Below the pieces are notes generated by a model that was not told where the DNA came from, ran no database searches, and worked only from the letters and a program-made list of their open reading frames with translations. This document shows, piece after piece, positions 9,794 to 20,688 of a DNA stretch of 36,476 bases. Source of the stretch: Klebsiella pneumoniae (GTDB taxonomy: Bacteria > Pseudomonadota > Gammaproteobacteria > Steroidobacterales > Steroidobacteraceae); the NCBI GenBank assembly GCA_945860725.1, contig CAMAQZ010000017.1:1-36476 (forward strand). The letters run 5' to 3'. The position numbers were made by a program, and so were the translations under genes. Every line of letters starts with the position of its first letter. Position 1 is the stretch's first letter.

Positions 9794-10700
9794 GCCTCAC
9801 CTCAGCGGACCCGGCGAAGCACGCCGGGTCCCACACCGACGCCGCGGCAGCCAACAGCTCCGCGGCGTTTTTTTTAGGTGTTCCGGTGTGCGGTTGTCGT
9901 AACCCGTCGAGCACCGCCTGCAGGCTGGCGGTTGCCGTGGCGGGATCCAAGGCCACGCTGTGGCGGGATTTGGCGAGTTTCCGACCGTCGCGCTCGATCA
10001 CCACGGGCAGATGCAGGTAACGCGGGGTCGGCAGTCCCAGCATCTGCTGCAGCGCGAGCTGCCAAGGGGTGCCGGCGAGGAGGTCCCCGCCGCGCACCAC
10101 ATCAGTGACACCTGCGGCGGCGTCATCCACCACAACGGCGAGCGCGTAGGCGACGATGCCGTCGCGTCGTCGCACGACGAGGTCACGATGGCGCGCCGGA
10201 TCGAACTCGATCACGCCCAAGCTGCGATCGAAGCTGCGCATCGGGTCGAGGGCGGTCAGATCGACGCGTAGCGAGGTCTCAAGGCCGTCAATCGACGACA
10301 GCAGGTTGTGCGGAACCCGGTGACGGCAGTCGCGCAGGCAACAGTCCCGCTCCCCGCCCGCAAGCTCGCGCCGGGTGCAGCGGCACTCGAACAGCACTCC
10401 AAGTGCTGCGAGCGCCTGCAGCGCGCGCTCGTAGCGTGCAGGGTCACTCGATTGCCGCAGAAGCGACCGGTCGTGCCCGAGGCCATGCAGATCGAGTGCG
10501 CTGAGGATGGCGTGTTCGTGCTCGGGACGGCAGCGCGGACCGTCGAGGTCATCGATGCGCAGCAACCATTCGCCGCCAGCGGAGCGGGCGTCGAGCCAAC
10601 TGCCGACCGCGGCGAGCAGCGAACCGATGTGCAAGGGCCCCGAGGGGGTGGGGGCGAAGCGACCGACAACACGCGCCTCGGCTCGCGCAGCGCCCGACAT
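9726..10700 (-). CDS. gluQ: Glutamyl-Q tRNA(Asp) synthetase
   Basis: 324 residues resembling a class I glutamyl-tRNA synthetase catalytic domain without an anticodon-binding domain, which defines GluQ-RS. The HIGH-type motif is in [16 protein letters not shown] zinc-type [20 protein letters not shown] segment follows, and the KMSKS-type loop is RKLAKSRHS. The enzyme attaches glutamate to the queuosine base in tRNA(Asp) position 34. The frame is open upstream to 10757, but ATG 10700 lies 7 bp after the dksA stop and gives the family N-terminus. dksA-gluQ on one strand is a frequent gammaproteobacterial pair, and a queuosine-precursor gene (queF) lies just upstream. The 3' end overlaps pnp tail-to-tail and contains its terminator. 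Confidence 0.93.
   Translation of the reverse strand: MSGAARAEARVVGRFAPTPSGPLHIGSLLAAVGSWLDARSAGGEWLLRIDDLDGPRCRPEHEHAILSALDLHGLGHDRSLLRQSSDPARYERALQALAALGVLFECRCTRRELAGGERDCCLRDCRHRVPHNLLSSIDGLETSLRVDLTALDPMRSFDRSLGVIEFDPARHRDLVVRRRDGIVAYALAVVVDDAAAGVTDVVRGGDLLAGTPWQLALQQMLGLPTPRYLHLPVVIERDGRKLAKSRHSVALDPATATASLQAVLDGLRQPHTGTPKKNAAELLAAAASVWDPACFAGSAEVRLSEDRDPSSTGAHGPDDRPRAP
9839..9875 (+). terminator. Rho-independent terminator of pnp, lying inside gluQ
   Basis: 9-bp stem ACGCCGCGG (9839-9847) with CCGCGGCGT (9860-9868) and a run of eight T. Two further GC hairpins precede it (9789-9806 and 9807-9831). On the other strand these bases are codons of the gluQ C-terminal part; the T run encodes two Lys and an Asn. 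Confidence 0.85.
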
Positions 10701-10707
10701 GCGGGTC

Positions 10708-11556
10708 TCAGCGGTAGCGGTCGTCGCGGTCGCCGTATTGCTTCTCACGCCGCTCACGGCGTTCCTGCGCCTCCAGGCTGAGCGTGGCGACCGGGCGGGC
10801 CTCGAGTCGCTTGACGCCGATCTCTTCGCCGGTCTCGAGGCAGTAGCCGTAATTGCGATCCTCGATGCGCTTCAGGGCTTCGTCGATCTTGCGGATGAGC
10901 TTGCGCTCACGGTCCCGGGTACGCAGTTCCAGGCTGAACTCTTCTTCCTGGGTCGCGCGATCGTTCGGGTCTGGGAAGTTGGCCGCTTCGTCCTTCATGT
11001 GGCTGACGGTACGATCGACCTCTTCCATCAGATCCCGCTTCCAGACGTTGAGGATCAGCTGGAAGTGTTGCAGCTGCTCGCGGTTCATGTACTCCTCGCC
11101 GCGCCTGACGAGGTAGGGCTCAACGTTGCGCGGACCTGTCAGCAGGCTGCTGTCATCGCCGTCCTCGCCGTCGGTCGGCGGCGGGGCGATCGGCCGAGGG
11201 TTAACCCGGACACCTTGTGCAGTGATCCCATCTGACTTGGGCGCAGGTTTGGGAACGGTTTTCAAAGCTGCCACGGTGGGGGGTGCCTTGACGGGAGGGG
11301 GGCTCGGGGTACCTGGCTTGGCGGCCGCGGGCTTGGCGGCCGCGGGCTTGGCGGCCGCGGGCTTGGCGACCGCGGGCTTGGCGACTTGATGCTTGACTGC
11401 CGCGGGCGCCTTCGCCGGTGTGGCCTTCACTGCGACGGGATGGGCCGCAACAGGCTTCGATGCGACTTTGACCATCGGTTTGGCTGTCGTTTTGACGGTT
11501 GCCTTCACCGCGGGTTTCACCGCAGTTTTCTTGGCAGGGGTTTTCTTGGCCGGCAT
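10708..11556 (-). CDS. dksA: RNA polymerase-binding transcription factor DksA, with H1-like N-terminal tail
   Basis: 282 residues against about 150 in E. coli. Residues 1-130 form a Lys/Ala/Pro-rich tail with repeated KPAAA units. The DksA core starts near residue 145 (VEPYLVRRGEEYMNREQLQH), followed by the coiled-coil hairpin with the acidic tip DPNDRA at 196-201, matching the catalytic-tip residues D71/D74/A76 of E. coli. The C-terminal zinc-finger region keeps only Cys239; the other three ligand positions are Thr242, Ser260 and Ala263, so a canonical zinc site is absent. DksA enters the polymerase secondary channel and, with ppGpp, alters promoter open-complex stability. The ATG at 11556 (MPAKKTPAKK) is about 45 nt downstream of a good promoter; the longer open frame upstream is not used. 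Confidence 0.93.
   Translation of the reverse strand: MPAKKTPAKKTAVKPAVKATVKTTAKPMVKVASKPVAAHPVAVKATPAKAPAAVKHQVAKPAVAKPAAAKPAAAKPAAAKPGTPSPPPVKAPPTVAALKTVPKPAPKSDGITAQGVRVNPRPIAPPPTDGEDGDDSSLLTGPRNVEPYLVRRGEEYMNREQLQHFQLILNVWKRDLMEEVDRTVSHMKDEAANFPDPNDRATQEEEFSLELRTRDRERKLIRKIDEALKRIEDRNYGYCLETGEEIGVKRLEARPVATLSLEAQERRERREKQYGDRDDRYR
11315..11389. repeat. 15-bp tandem repeat (5 copies) in the dksA tail
   Basis: The unit GGCTTGGCGGCCGCG is repeated at 11315, 11330 and 11345 exactly. Copies at 11360 and 11375 have changes. It encodes the KPAAA/KPAVA repeats of the DksA N-terminal tail. Copy number could vary between strains by slippage without breaking the frame. Confidence 0.9.
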
Positions 11557-11605
11557 GGATACTCGCTCCTGCACAGGATGACTGGCGCCCTTGAAAAGGG
11601 GCGAG

Positions 11606-11633
11606 AGTATAGCCGGAAAATCCCCGCTGTCGC
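11606..11633 (-). promoter_or_regulatory. Candidate sigma70 promoter for dksA
   Basis: On the minus strand GCGACA (11633-11628), 16-bp spacer, TATACT (11611-11606). The predicted start is near 11599, leaving a leader of about 43 nt that contains a small hairpin (CGCCCCTT with AAGGGCG). Confidence 0.55.
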
Positions 11634-11666
11634 ACCCGCCCGGAAGATGCACCGCAGTGCCTGTTG

Positions 11667-12056
11667 TCAGGGGAGATTGACTGCGGGGGCCGGTGACCAA
11701 TCCGGCTGTCGCCGGGTCGCTACGATCGTCGTGTAAATGCCGCCACGCACGTTGAATATCGCGGTAAGCCGCAAGTAGCGGGGACGGGTGGCTGCCGCCA
11801 ACGCGTCGGCGATCTCGTTGGTGACTGCCTCGTGGAAGGCCCCGTGGTCCCGGAAGGACCAGATGTAGTTCTTCAGGGACTTGAGCTCTACGCAGGCCAG
11901 ATCGGGCACGTACTCGAGTTCGAGCGTCGCGAAGTCTGGCTGCCCGGTCTTCGGGCAGAGGCAAGTGAACTCCGGCATCGTCATGCGGATGGTGTAGTCC
12001 GCTTCCGGCCGGGGGTTGGGGAAGGTGTCGAGGCTGCGGGTGGGCTGTGAGGTCAT
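11667..12056 (-). CDS. queF: NADPH-dependent 7-cyano-7-deazaguanine reductase QueF, short (unimodular) type
   Basis: 129 residues of the single-domain T-fold type. Catalytic Cys34 is in [11 protein letters not shown], with the general acid/base Asp41 seven residues later, as in Bacillus subtilis QueF (Cys55/Asp62). The substrate-binding Glu is in [17 protein letters not shown] (Glu57), and the [16 protein letters not shown] segment follows. It reduces preQ0 to preQ1 in queuosine biosynthesis. Many gammaproteobacteria instead carry the long two-module form of about 270-280 residues. gluQ, which acts on the finished queuosine, is two genes downstream on the same strand. The start ATG lies 24 bp from the divergent smc start. 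Confidence 0.93.
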   Translation of the reverse strand: MTSQPTRSLDTFPNPRPEADYTIRMTMPEFTCLCPKTGQPDFATLELEYVPDLACVELKSLKNYIWSFRDHGAFHEAVTNEIADALAAATRPRYLRLTAIFNVRGGIYTTIVATRRQPDWSPAPAVNLP

Positions 12057-12063
12057 GGCGATT

Positions 12064-12073
12064 AATTTACACT
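12064..12073. promoter_or_regulatory. Overlapping divergent -10-like boxes for queF and smc
   Basis: On the plus strand TACACT (12068-12073) lies 7 nt before the smc ATG. On the minus strand TAAATT (12069-12064) lies 7 nt before the queF ATG. Both match the -10 consensus at 4 of 6 positions and no Shine-Dalgarno sequence is seen. This would give leaderless transcripts; the -35 elements are unclear. Confidence 0.35.
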
Positions 12074-12080
12074 ACACGGC

Positions 12081-15000
12081 ATGCGTCTGACCAAGATCAA
12101 GCTCGCCGGGTTCAAGTCCTTCGTCGACCCGACCACCGTCACCTTCCCCAGCAACCTCACCGGCGTCGTCGGTCCGAACGGCTGCGGCAAATCCAACGTC
12201 ATCGATGCCGTGCGCTGGGTGATGGGCGAACTGTCCGCCAAACACTTGCGTGGCGATTCCATGGCCGATGTCGTCTTCAACGGCTCGAGCGCGCGCAAGC
12301 CGGTCGGCAAGGCGTCGGTCGAGCTGGTGTTCGACAACTCCGACGGCAAGATCGGTGGCGCCTATGCGGCCTATGCCGAAGTGGCGCTGCGTCGCGAGGT
12401 CTCGCGCGATGGCACGAGCGCCTACTTCATCAACGGCGCCCGCTGCCGTCGTAAGGACATCACCCAGCTGTTCCTCGGGACCGGTCTAGGCTCGCGCAGC
12501 TACGCGATCATCGAGCAGGGCATGATTTCCCGCCTCATCGAGGCCAAGGCCGATGACATGCGCGCCTTCATCGAAGAGGCGGCCGGGATCTCGCGGTACA
12601 AGGAGCGACGCAAGGAGACCGAGAGCCGCATTGCCGACACCCGGGAGAACCTCGAGCGGCTGCAGGACCTGCGTGACGAGATCGACAAGCAGATCCGTCA
12701 CCTGCAGCGTCAGGCCGCTAGTGCTCGCCGCTACCAAGTGCTGAAGGAGCAGGAGCGCCGCCTCACGGCAGAGCTGCTCGCGCTGCGTCTGCGCGATCTC
12801 GACAGCGGCGCGCAGGTGCAGGATTCGGCCATGCGCGAGTGCGAGCTTGCGATGCAGTCGGCGCTCGCCGATCTGCGCAGCGCCGAAGCGTCGATCGAGA
12901 CGCAGCGTACCTTCCATGCCGAGCAGTCCGATGCGGTGGGTCAGGTCCAAGGGCGTTTCTATGCGGTCGGTGCCGATATCTCGCGTACCGAACAGCAGAT
13001 CCAGTACGCCCGTGACACGCGTGAGCGCAAGCGCACCGATCTCGGTCAGTCGAGGGTGTCGCTGGAGGCGCTCGCCAACCAGGTCGCCCGCGACGAACAG
13101 GAGCTGCAGGCGATCCGCGAGGAGCTCGCGCGTCTGGCCCCCGAGATCGAGTTGGCACAGAACACCGAGCGCAGCGCCGCGGCCTCGCTCACCGCCGCCG
13201 AGGGCAGCCAGGCCGAGTGGCAGCATGAGTGGGAAGGCTTCAACACCGATCTTGGTACCGCCCAGCAGACGGTCAATGTCGAGCGCGCACGCATCGAGCA
13301 GATCGAGAACCAGCTGCATCGCTTACGGGCACAGCGTGACCGGCTGGCGGTGGAACGCGATGCGCTGCTCGCGCAGGAGTCGCAGGGGCAGTTGTTCGAA
13401 CTCGGTGAGCGCGAGTCCGCTGCACGCACGGCGGCCGACACGCTCGCACAAGCTTTGACCGCGGCGCTCGGCGATGTGCAGCGGCTGCGTACCGAGCAGT
13501 TCGGGCTCGAAGAGCAGATCGAGTCCGCGCGCGCCGAGCGTGAGCGCGCCCGCGCCGAAGCGATGTCGGTCGAAGCCCTGCAGCGTGCGGCGCTCGGTCG
13601 TGCCGACGCGGGTGCCACGGCTTGGCTGCGCGGCACCGGATTGGCTGAGCGGCCCCGGCTCGCTGAGACACTGGCGGTCGATGCCGGATGGGAGCGCGCC
13701 GTCGAGACGGTGCTCGGCGAGTACCTCGAGGCGGTCTGTGTCGAGGGACTCGACGCCTTGATCGATTCTTTGGGCGGGCTCGCGGGTACGCGGATCGCCT
13801 TGCTCGAGGATGGCGCCGGTGCATCCCGCGGCAGCGGTACGGGGTCGGTCGCGGCGCGGTTGTCGGCGCGCGTACGCGGCCCGGCTGCAGCCATCGAAGT
13901 GCTCGACACCGTGCATATCGCCGACAGCCTCTCCGAGGCGCTCGCTGCGCGGCGCACCCTCGCGCCCGGCGAGTCCATCGTCACCCGCAGCGGCGAATGG
14001 CTGGGCCGCGGCTGGTTGCGCGTCGCTCGCAGCGGCGACGCGCACGCCGGTGTCCTCGAGCGTGAGTCTCGCCTCAAGGGGCTGCGCGCAACGCTCGCGT
14101 CCGCTGAGGACCGCGTGCGCGGCCGCGAAGCCTCGTTGGCGGCCGCTCGCACCGCGCTCGGCGTCGCCGAAGCCGGTCGTGATACCGCACAAGGTCGCAT
14201 TCAGCAGGCGCATCGTGCTCACGCGGACCTGCTCGGTCAACTCGAGGCAGGTCGTGCCCGCGCCCAAGAATCCACGTTGCGTCGTGGGCGTCTCGAAGAA
14301 GAGTCCAGTGACGTTGCGCGCGAAGTCGGCGTCGCTGAAGACACGACTGCCCGCGCCCGGGCTGAGCTTGATCGGGGTTTGTTGCGTTTGGCGGAGCTCG
14401 ATGCCCGCCGTCCGGACCTCGAGGCGCATCGCGAACGGGTCCGCGATGGCGTCACGCGTACCCGCCAAGAGTCGCAGCTCGCCCAGCTTGCAGCGCGCGA
14501 CCTCTTGGTGCGTGGCGAGGGCCGCCGCACCGCCGAATCCGCGGTGGCGGTCGGGTTGCGCCGCGCTGCCGAACAGCGCGAGACGCTCGATGCGCGGGTC
14601 GCTGCGCTCGAGGGTGAACTCGCAGGTGGAGACGCCCCCATCCTTGAACTCGAGGGGTTGCTCAGCGGATTCCTGTCGCGCCGCCTCGAAGTGGAGGCGG
14701 ATCTCACACAGGCAAGACGTATGCTCGAGCAAGCCGACGCCGACCTACGAGGTCTCGATGAACGGCGCTTGACCGCTGAAGGGCGCGTCGGTGAGACGCG
14801 CGAGGCGATGGAGCAGGCAAGGTTCGCTGCACAGGAGACCCGGGTGCGCCGCGAGACGCTCGCCGAGCAGTTCGCGGCGACCCAGTTCGAGCTGCCCGAG
14901 GTGCTGCAATCTTTGGCGGCAGAGGCGGATTCCCTATCCTGGGAGACGCGTCTCACCGAGACGCGGACGGATATCGAGAAGCTCGGTCAGGTGAACCTCG

Positions 15001-15596
15001 CCGCCATCGACGAGCTCGCCCAGTCGATCGAGCGAAAGGAATATCTCGACCGGCAGTACACCGACCTCACCTCCGCACTCGATACGCTCGAGGAGGCGAT
15101 GGGCAAGATCGAGAAAGAGACCCGTTCACGCTTCCAGGACACCTTCGACCGCATCAACGCGGGGCTGCAGGAGCGTTTCCCGAGGCTGTTCGGTGGTGGC
15201 CATGCTTATCTGGAGCTCTCCGGTGACGATCCGCTGTCGGCAGGAGTGGCCGTCATGGCGCGGCCTCCCGGTAAACGCAATTCGACCATCTCGCAGCTCT
15301 CGGGCGGCGAGAAGGCGCTGACCGCCGTAGCGCTCGTCTTCGCCATCTTCGATCTCAATCCGGCACCGTTCTGCCTGCTCGACGAAGTCGACGCGCCGCT
15401 CGACGAGAACAACGTCGGTCGTTTCTGTGATGTCGTCCGTGAGATGGCGCAGCAAGTTCAGTTCATCTTCATCACCCACAACAAAGCCACCATGGAGCTC
15501 GCCTCGCAGTTGCTCGGCGTGACCATGACCGAGCCGGGTGTATCGCGACTCGTGGCGGTGGATGTCGACGAAGCCGTGCGTTTGGCGGCGAGCTGA
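12081..15596 (+). CDS. smc: Chromosome segregation protein SMC
   Basis: 1171 residues, the normal SMC size. Walker A is GPNGCGKSN at 31-39. Long coiled coils run from about 165 to 500 and 670 to 1010. The hinge is at about 505-665 (region around LRGTGLAERPRLAETLAVDAG). The ABC signature is LSGGEKALTAVALVFAIF near 1072, with Walker B FCLLDEVDAPLDENN near 1096. SMC dimers with ScpA and ScpB form the bacterial condensin, and scpA and scpB are about 6 kb downstream. The start ATG immediately follows the short divergent gap with queF. It is followed after 4 bp by zipA, as in many gammaproteobacteria that use SMC rather than MukB. Confidence 0.97.
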   Translation: MRLTKIKLAGFKSFVDPTTVTFPSNLTGVVGPNGCGKSNVIDAVRWVMGELSAKHLRGDSMADVVFNGSSARKPVGKASVELVFDNSDGKIGGAYAAYAEVALRREVSRDGTSAYFINGARCRRKDITQLFLGTGLGSRSYAIIEQGMISRLIEAKADDMRAFIEEAAGISRYKERRKETESRIADTRENLERLQDLRDEIDKQIRHLQRQAASARRYQVLKEQERRLTAELLALRLRDLDSGAQVQDSAMRECELAMQSALADLRSAEASIETQRTFHAEQSDAVGQVQGRFYAVGADISRTEQQIQYARDTRERKRTDLGQSRVSLEALANQVARDEQELQAIREELARLAPEIELAQNTERSAAASLTAAEGSQAEWQHEWEGFNTDLGTAQQTVNVERARIEQIENQLHRLRAQRDRLAVERDALLAQESQGQLFELGERESAARTAADTLAQALTAALGDVQRLRTEQFGLEEQIESARAERERARAEAMSVEALQRAALGRADAGATAWLRGTGLAERPRLAETLAVDAGWERAVETVLGEYLEAVCVEGLDALIDSLGGLAGTRIALLEDGAGASRGSGTGSVAARLSARVRGPAAAIEVLDTVHIADSLSEALAARRTLAPGESIVTRSGEWLGRGWLRVARSGDAHAGVLERESRLKGLRATLASAEDRVRGREASLAAARTALGVAEAGRDTAQGRIQQAHRAHADLLGQLEAGRARAQESTLRRGRLEEESSDVAREVGVAEDTTARARAELDRGLLRLAELDARRPDLEAHRERVRDGVTRTRQESQLAQLAARDLLVRGEGRRTAESAVAVGLRRAAEQRETLDARVAALEGELAGGDAPILELEGLLSGFLSRRLEVEADLTQARRMLEQADADLRGLDERRLTAEGRVGETREAMEQARFAAQETRVRRETLAEQFAATQFELPEVLQSLAAEADSLSWETRLTETRTDIEKLGQVNLAAIDELAQSIERKEYLDRQYTDLTSALDTLEEAMGKIEKETRSRFQDTFDRINAGLQERFPRLFGGGHAYLELSGDDPLSAGVAVMARPPGKRNSTISQLSGGEKALTAVALVFAIFDLNPAPFCLLDEVDAPLDENNVGRFCDVVREMAQQVQFIFITHNKATMELASQLLGVTMTEPGVSRLVAVDVDEAVRLAAS

Positions 15597-15600
15597 AATC

Positions 15601-18725
<3,125 letters not shown>

Positions 18726-18775
18726 CCGTGGGTTCGTCCGCATCGAGCGCGCGTCAGCGCTCGAATGCGCGAGGC

Positions 18776-19678
18776 TCACTTGTTGGTCGAGGCGTCCTTC
18801 GCGGCATCCTTGACCGCTTCCTTGGCGGCGCCAGTGGCGGCTGCCGCGGCGGCCGTCTCTTCTACGCGCTCGATCTTGGCAGCCTTGACGAGCTCCTCGG
18901 TGTACGCCTCGAGTTTCTTGGCGCGCACCGCGGGCTCGATCTGCTGCTTGACCTGCTCGAACGGCGGCGGCGGGGTCGTGTCGCGCACGTCATCCAGCCG
19001 GATGATGTGCCAACCGAACTGCGAACGGACCGGAGCGGCTGTGGTCTCCCCCTTCTTGAGCTTCAGGAGCGCCTCCGCGAACGGCGCCACATAGCGGTTG
19101 GCGGGCGACCAGCCAAGATCGCCGCCGTCCTTCGAGGACGGGTCGAGCGATTGACGCGCGAGCGTCTCGAACCGTTCGCCGGCCTTGAGGCGCGCGAGGA
19201 TCTCATTGGCGAACGTCTCGTTCTGCAACAGGATGTGCCGGACGCTGTATTCCGAGCGCGGCATCTTGGCGACCAACGCGTCGTACTCGGCGCGCAGTTC
19301 CTGATCGGTCGGACTCTTGTCCTTCAGATAGGCATCAGCGACCGCGCGCTGCAGCACGTTGATGCGCGCAAGCTCGATGCTGGCAGCGGCTTCGCCCTTC
19401 TTGTCGAGGCCTTGCTTCTGACCTTCGGCGGCAAGGACCTGCATGTCGATCATCGCGTCGATCGCTTCTTTGCGGCTCTCGGGGTCGAGCTCGCTCGCTG
19501 GACGGCCCGCGGCGGCCTTCACGAAGGTGTCGAGCATCGACGCGGTGATCTTTTTGCCGTTGACGATGACGATCGTCTTGGCACCGGGGTCGACGGTGGC
19601 GGCGGCCTTGTCGGCGGGTGTACAGGCGGCGAATGTGAGGGCGAGGGCCCAGGCGGTGAGGAGGCGGGCGAGGGTCAT
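18776..19678 (-). CDS. Parvulin-type peptidyl-prolyl isomerase (PpiC/SurA-like), exported, probable lipoprotein
   Basis: 300 residues. The N-terminus is a signal peptide (MTLARLLTAWALALTFAAC); Cys19 could be a lipidation site although the residue at -3 is Phe, so the lipobox is imperfect. A SurA-type helical region (about 35-150) precedes one parvulin domain (about 150-260) with YSVRHILLQNE, DGGDLGWSPANRYVAPF and RSQFGWHIIRLDDV, the usual PpiC landmarks. The C-terminus is Ala/Lys-rich. It should assist folding of exported proteins in the periplasm. A BolA-like gene precedes it on the same strand (32-bp gap), a pairing seen in other gammaproteobacteria. A CATAAT box (19715-19710, minus) could provide its own -10. 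Confidence 0.88.
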   Translation of the reverse strand: MTLARLLTAWALALTFAACTPADKAAATVDPGAKTIVIVNGKKITASMLDTFVKAAAGRPASELDPESRKEAIDAMIDMQVLAAEGQKQGLDKKGEAAASIELARINVLQRAVADAYLKDKSPTDQELRAEYDALVAKMPRSEYSVRHILLQNETFANEILARLKAGERFETLARQSLDPSSKDGGDLGWSPANRYVAPFAEALLKLKKGETTAAPVRSQFGWHIIRLDDVRDTTPPPPFEQVKQQIEPAVRAKKLEAYTEELVKAAKIERVEETAAAAAATGAAKEAVKDAAKDASTNK

Positions 19679-19710
19679 AGCGGTCTCTCGATCGAAGAAA
19701 AGGACACGTA

Positions 19711-20007
19711 TTATGGGGGTAGACGGGCGTCGATGGACAGGGCGTGGACGCCGAGGCTCCCGAGGTCGCCGAGCGCGGCGTAGACCAGCCTGTGACGGGC
19801 GAGGGGCGCGAGCCCCACGAAACGTGCCGAGACGATGCGGACACGGTAATGCCCACCTTCCCGCGCCCCGGCGTGCCCCGCGTGCAGCGCGCTGTCGTCC
19901 TCGACCTCGATCTCCAAGGGCTCTAGCACGGCTGCCAGCCGCTCCCGAAGCCGCTGCGAGCCGAGCGCGGCAACCCGACCGACCAGAGCCTCGTTTGATG
20001 TGTCCAT
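19711..20007 (-). CDS. BolA-family protein
   Basis: 98 residues with the BolA fold: helix QRLRERLAAVLEPLEIEVED, the variable loop HAGHAGAREGGHYRVRIVSARF, then LARHRLVYAALG and the final HALSIDARL strand. The invariant late His (HALSI) that helps hold a [2Fe-2S] cluster with monothiol glutaredoxins is present. BolA proteins act in iron-sulfur trafficking, and some bind DNA. The frame is open up to 20073, but ATG 20007 gives the normal length and lies 19 bp from the divergent yciO start. No Shine-Dalgarno is visible; TATGAT (minus strand, 20019-20014) is 6 nt before the ATG. Confidence 0.88.
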   Translation of the reverse strand: MDTSNEALVGRVAALGSQRLRERLAAVLEPLEIEVEDDSALHAGHAGAREGGHYRVRIVSARFVGLAPLARHRLVYAALGDLGSLGVHALSIDARLPP

Positions 20008-20012
20008 CTGGC

Positions 20013-20019
20013 TATCATA
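20013..20019. promoter_or_regulatory. Symmetric -10-like box between bolA and yciO
   Basis: TATCATA on the plus strand reads TATGATA on the minus strand, giving a 5-of-6 -10 element in both directions. It lies 8 nt before the yciO GTG and 6-7 nt before the bolA ATG. The geometry predicts transcripts starting at or next to each start codon. No clear -35 is seen. Confidence 0.4.
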
Positions 20020-20026
20020 CGGCCCC

Positions 20027-20647
20027 GTGCTTCGCCTCGAACTGCATCCGCTCAATCCGCAACTGCGCCTCATCAGGCAAGCGGTCGAGCTCCTGCGGAC
20101 GGGCGGGGTGATCGCCTACCCGACCGATTCCTGCTACGCGCTCGGTTGCCATATCGGGGACAAAGAGGCTTTGGAGCGCATCCGCCGCATCCGTGAGGCC
20201 GACCGGCACCACCACTTCACGTTGGTCTGCCGTGACCTCACGGAGATCGCGCGCTATGCCAAGGTCGACACCCGCCAATTCCGGCTGCTGAAGGCCTGCA
20301 CGCCCGGCCCGTACACGTTCATCATGGAGGCGACGCGCGAGACACCTCGGCGCCTGCAGCACGAGAAGCGCCGCACTATCGGTATCCGGGTGCCCGACCA
20401 CGAAGTGCCGCGGTTGATGCTGGCCGAGCTCGGTGAGCCGATCATGAGCTCTACCCTGATGTTGCCGGGCGATGACCTTCCCCTGAATGATGGCGCCGAG
20501 ATCGAGGCCCGCCTCGTGAACCGGGTCGATGCGCTGCTCGACGGGGGTTCCTGTGGGTTGGAGCCCACCACCGTGGTTGACCTTGCGACCTGGCCGCCGG
20601 TGGTGTTGCGCCAAGGCCAAGGCAGTCTGGCACCGTTCGGGCTCTGA
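20027..20647 (+). CDS. yciO: YciO-like protein of the Sua5/YciO/YrdC family
   Basis: 206 residues from the GTG at 20027 (LRLELHPLNPQLRL). It aligns along its length with E. coli YciO as I remember it: GGVIAYPTDSCYALGC, LERIRRIREADRHHHFTLVC, TPGPYTFIMEA, RRTIGIRVPDHEVP, then LGEPIMSSTLMLPGDDLP and PTTVVDL. The YrdC domain binds ATP/threonylcarbamoyl-AMP-type ligands, and Sua5/TsaC members make the t6A precursor. YciO is a paralogue whose physiological role is not settled. The open frame begins at 20000, but that would overlap bolA and its promoter. No Shine-Dalgarno is visible. trpS follows, as in other gammaproteobacteria. Confidence 0.88.
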   Translation: MLRLELHPLNPQLRLIRQAVELLRTGGVIAYPTDSCYALGCHIGDKEALERIRRIREADRHHHFTLVCRDLTEIARYAKVDTRQFRLLKACTPGPYTFIMEATRETPRRLQHEKRRTIGIRVPDHEVPRLMLAELGEPIMSSTLMLPGDDLPLNDGAEIEARLVNRVDALLDGGSCGLEPTTVVDLATWPPVVLRQGQGSLAPFGL

Positions 20648-20675
20648 GCCGTCGCCGCCCGGCCCTTGGGTTCGC

Positions 20676-20681
20676 TATAAT
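20676..20681 (+). promoter_or_regulatory. Consensus -10 box directly before trpS
   Basis: A perfect TATAAT lies 7 nt before the trpS GTG start, with no recognisable Shine-Dalgarno and no obvious -35. The predicted start site falls on or one base before the start codon, suggesting a leaderless trpS mRNA. Confidence 0.5.
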
Positions 20682-20688
20682 CAAGCGA

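Noticed and set aside
11315-11389. CRISPR-like or mobile repeat array
   Set aside because: The repeats are contiguous 15-bp units without spacers, in frame, and encode the KPAAA repeats of the DksA tail.
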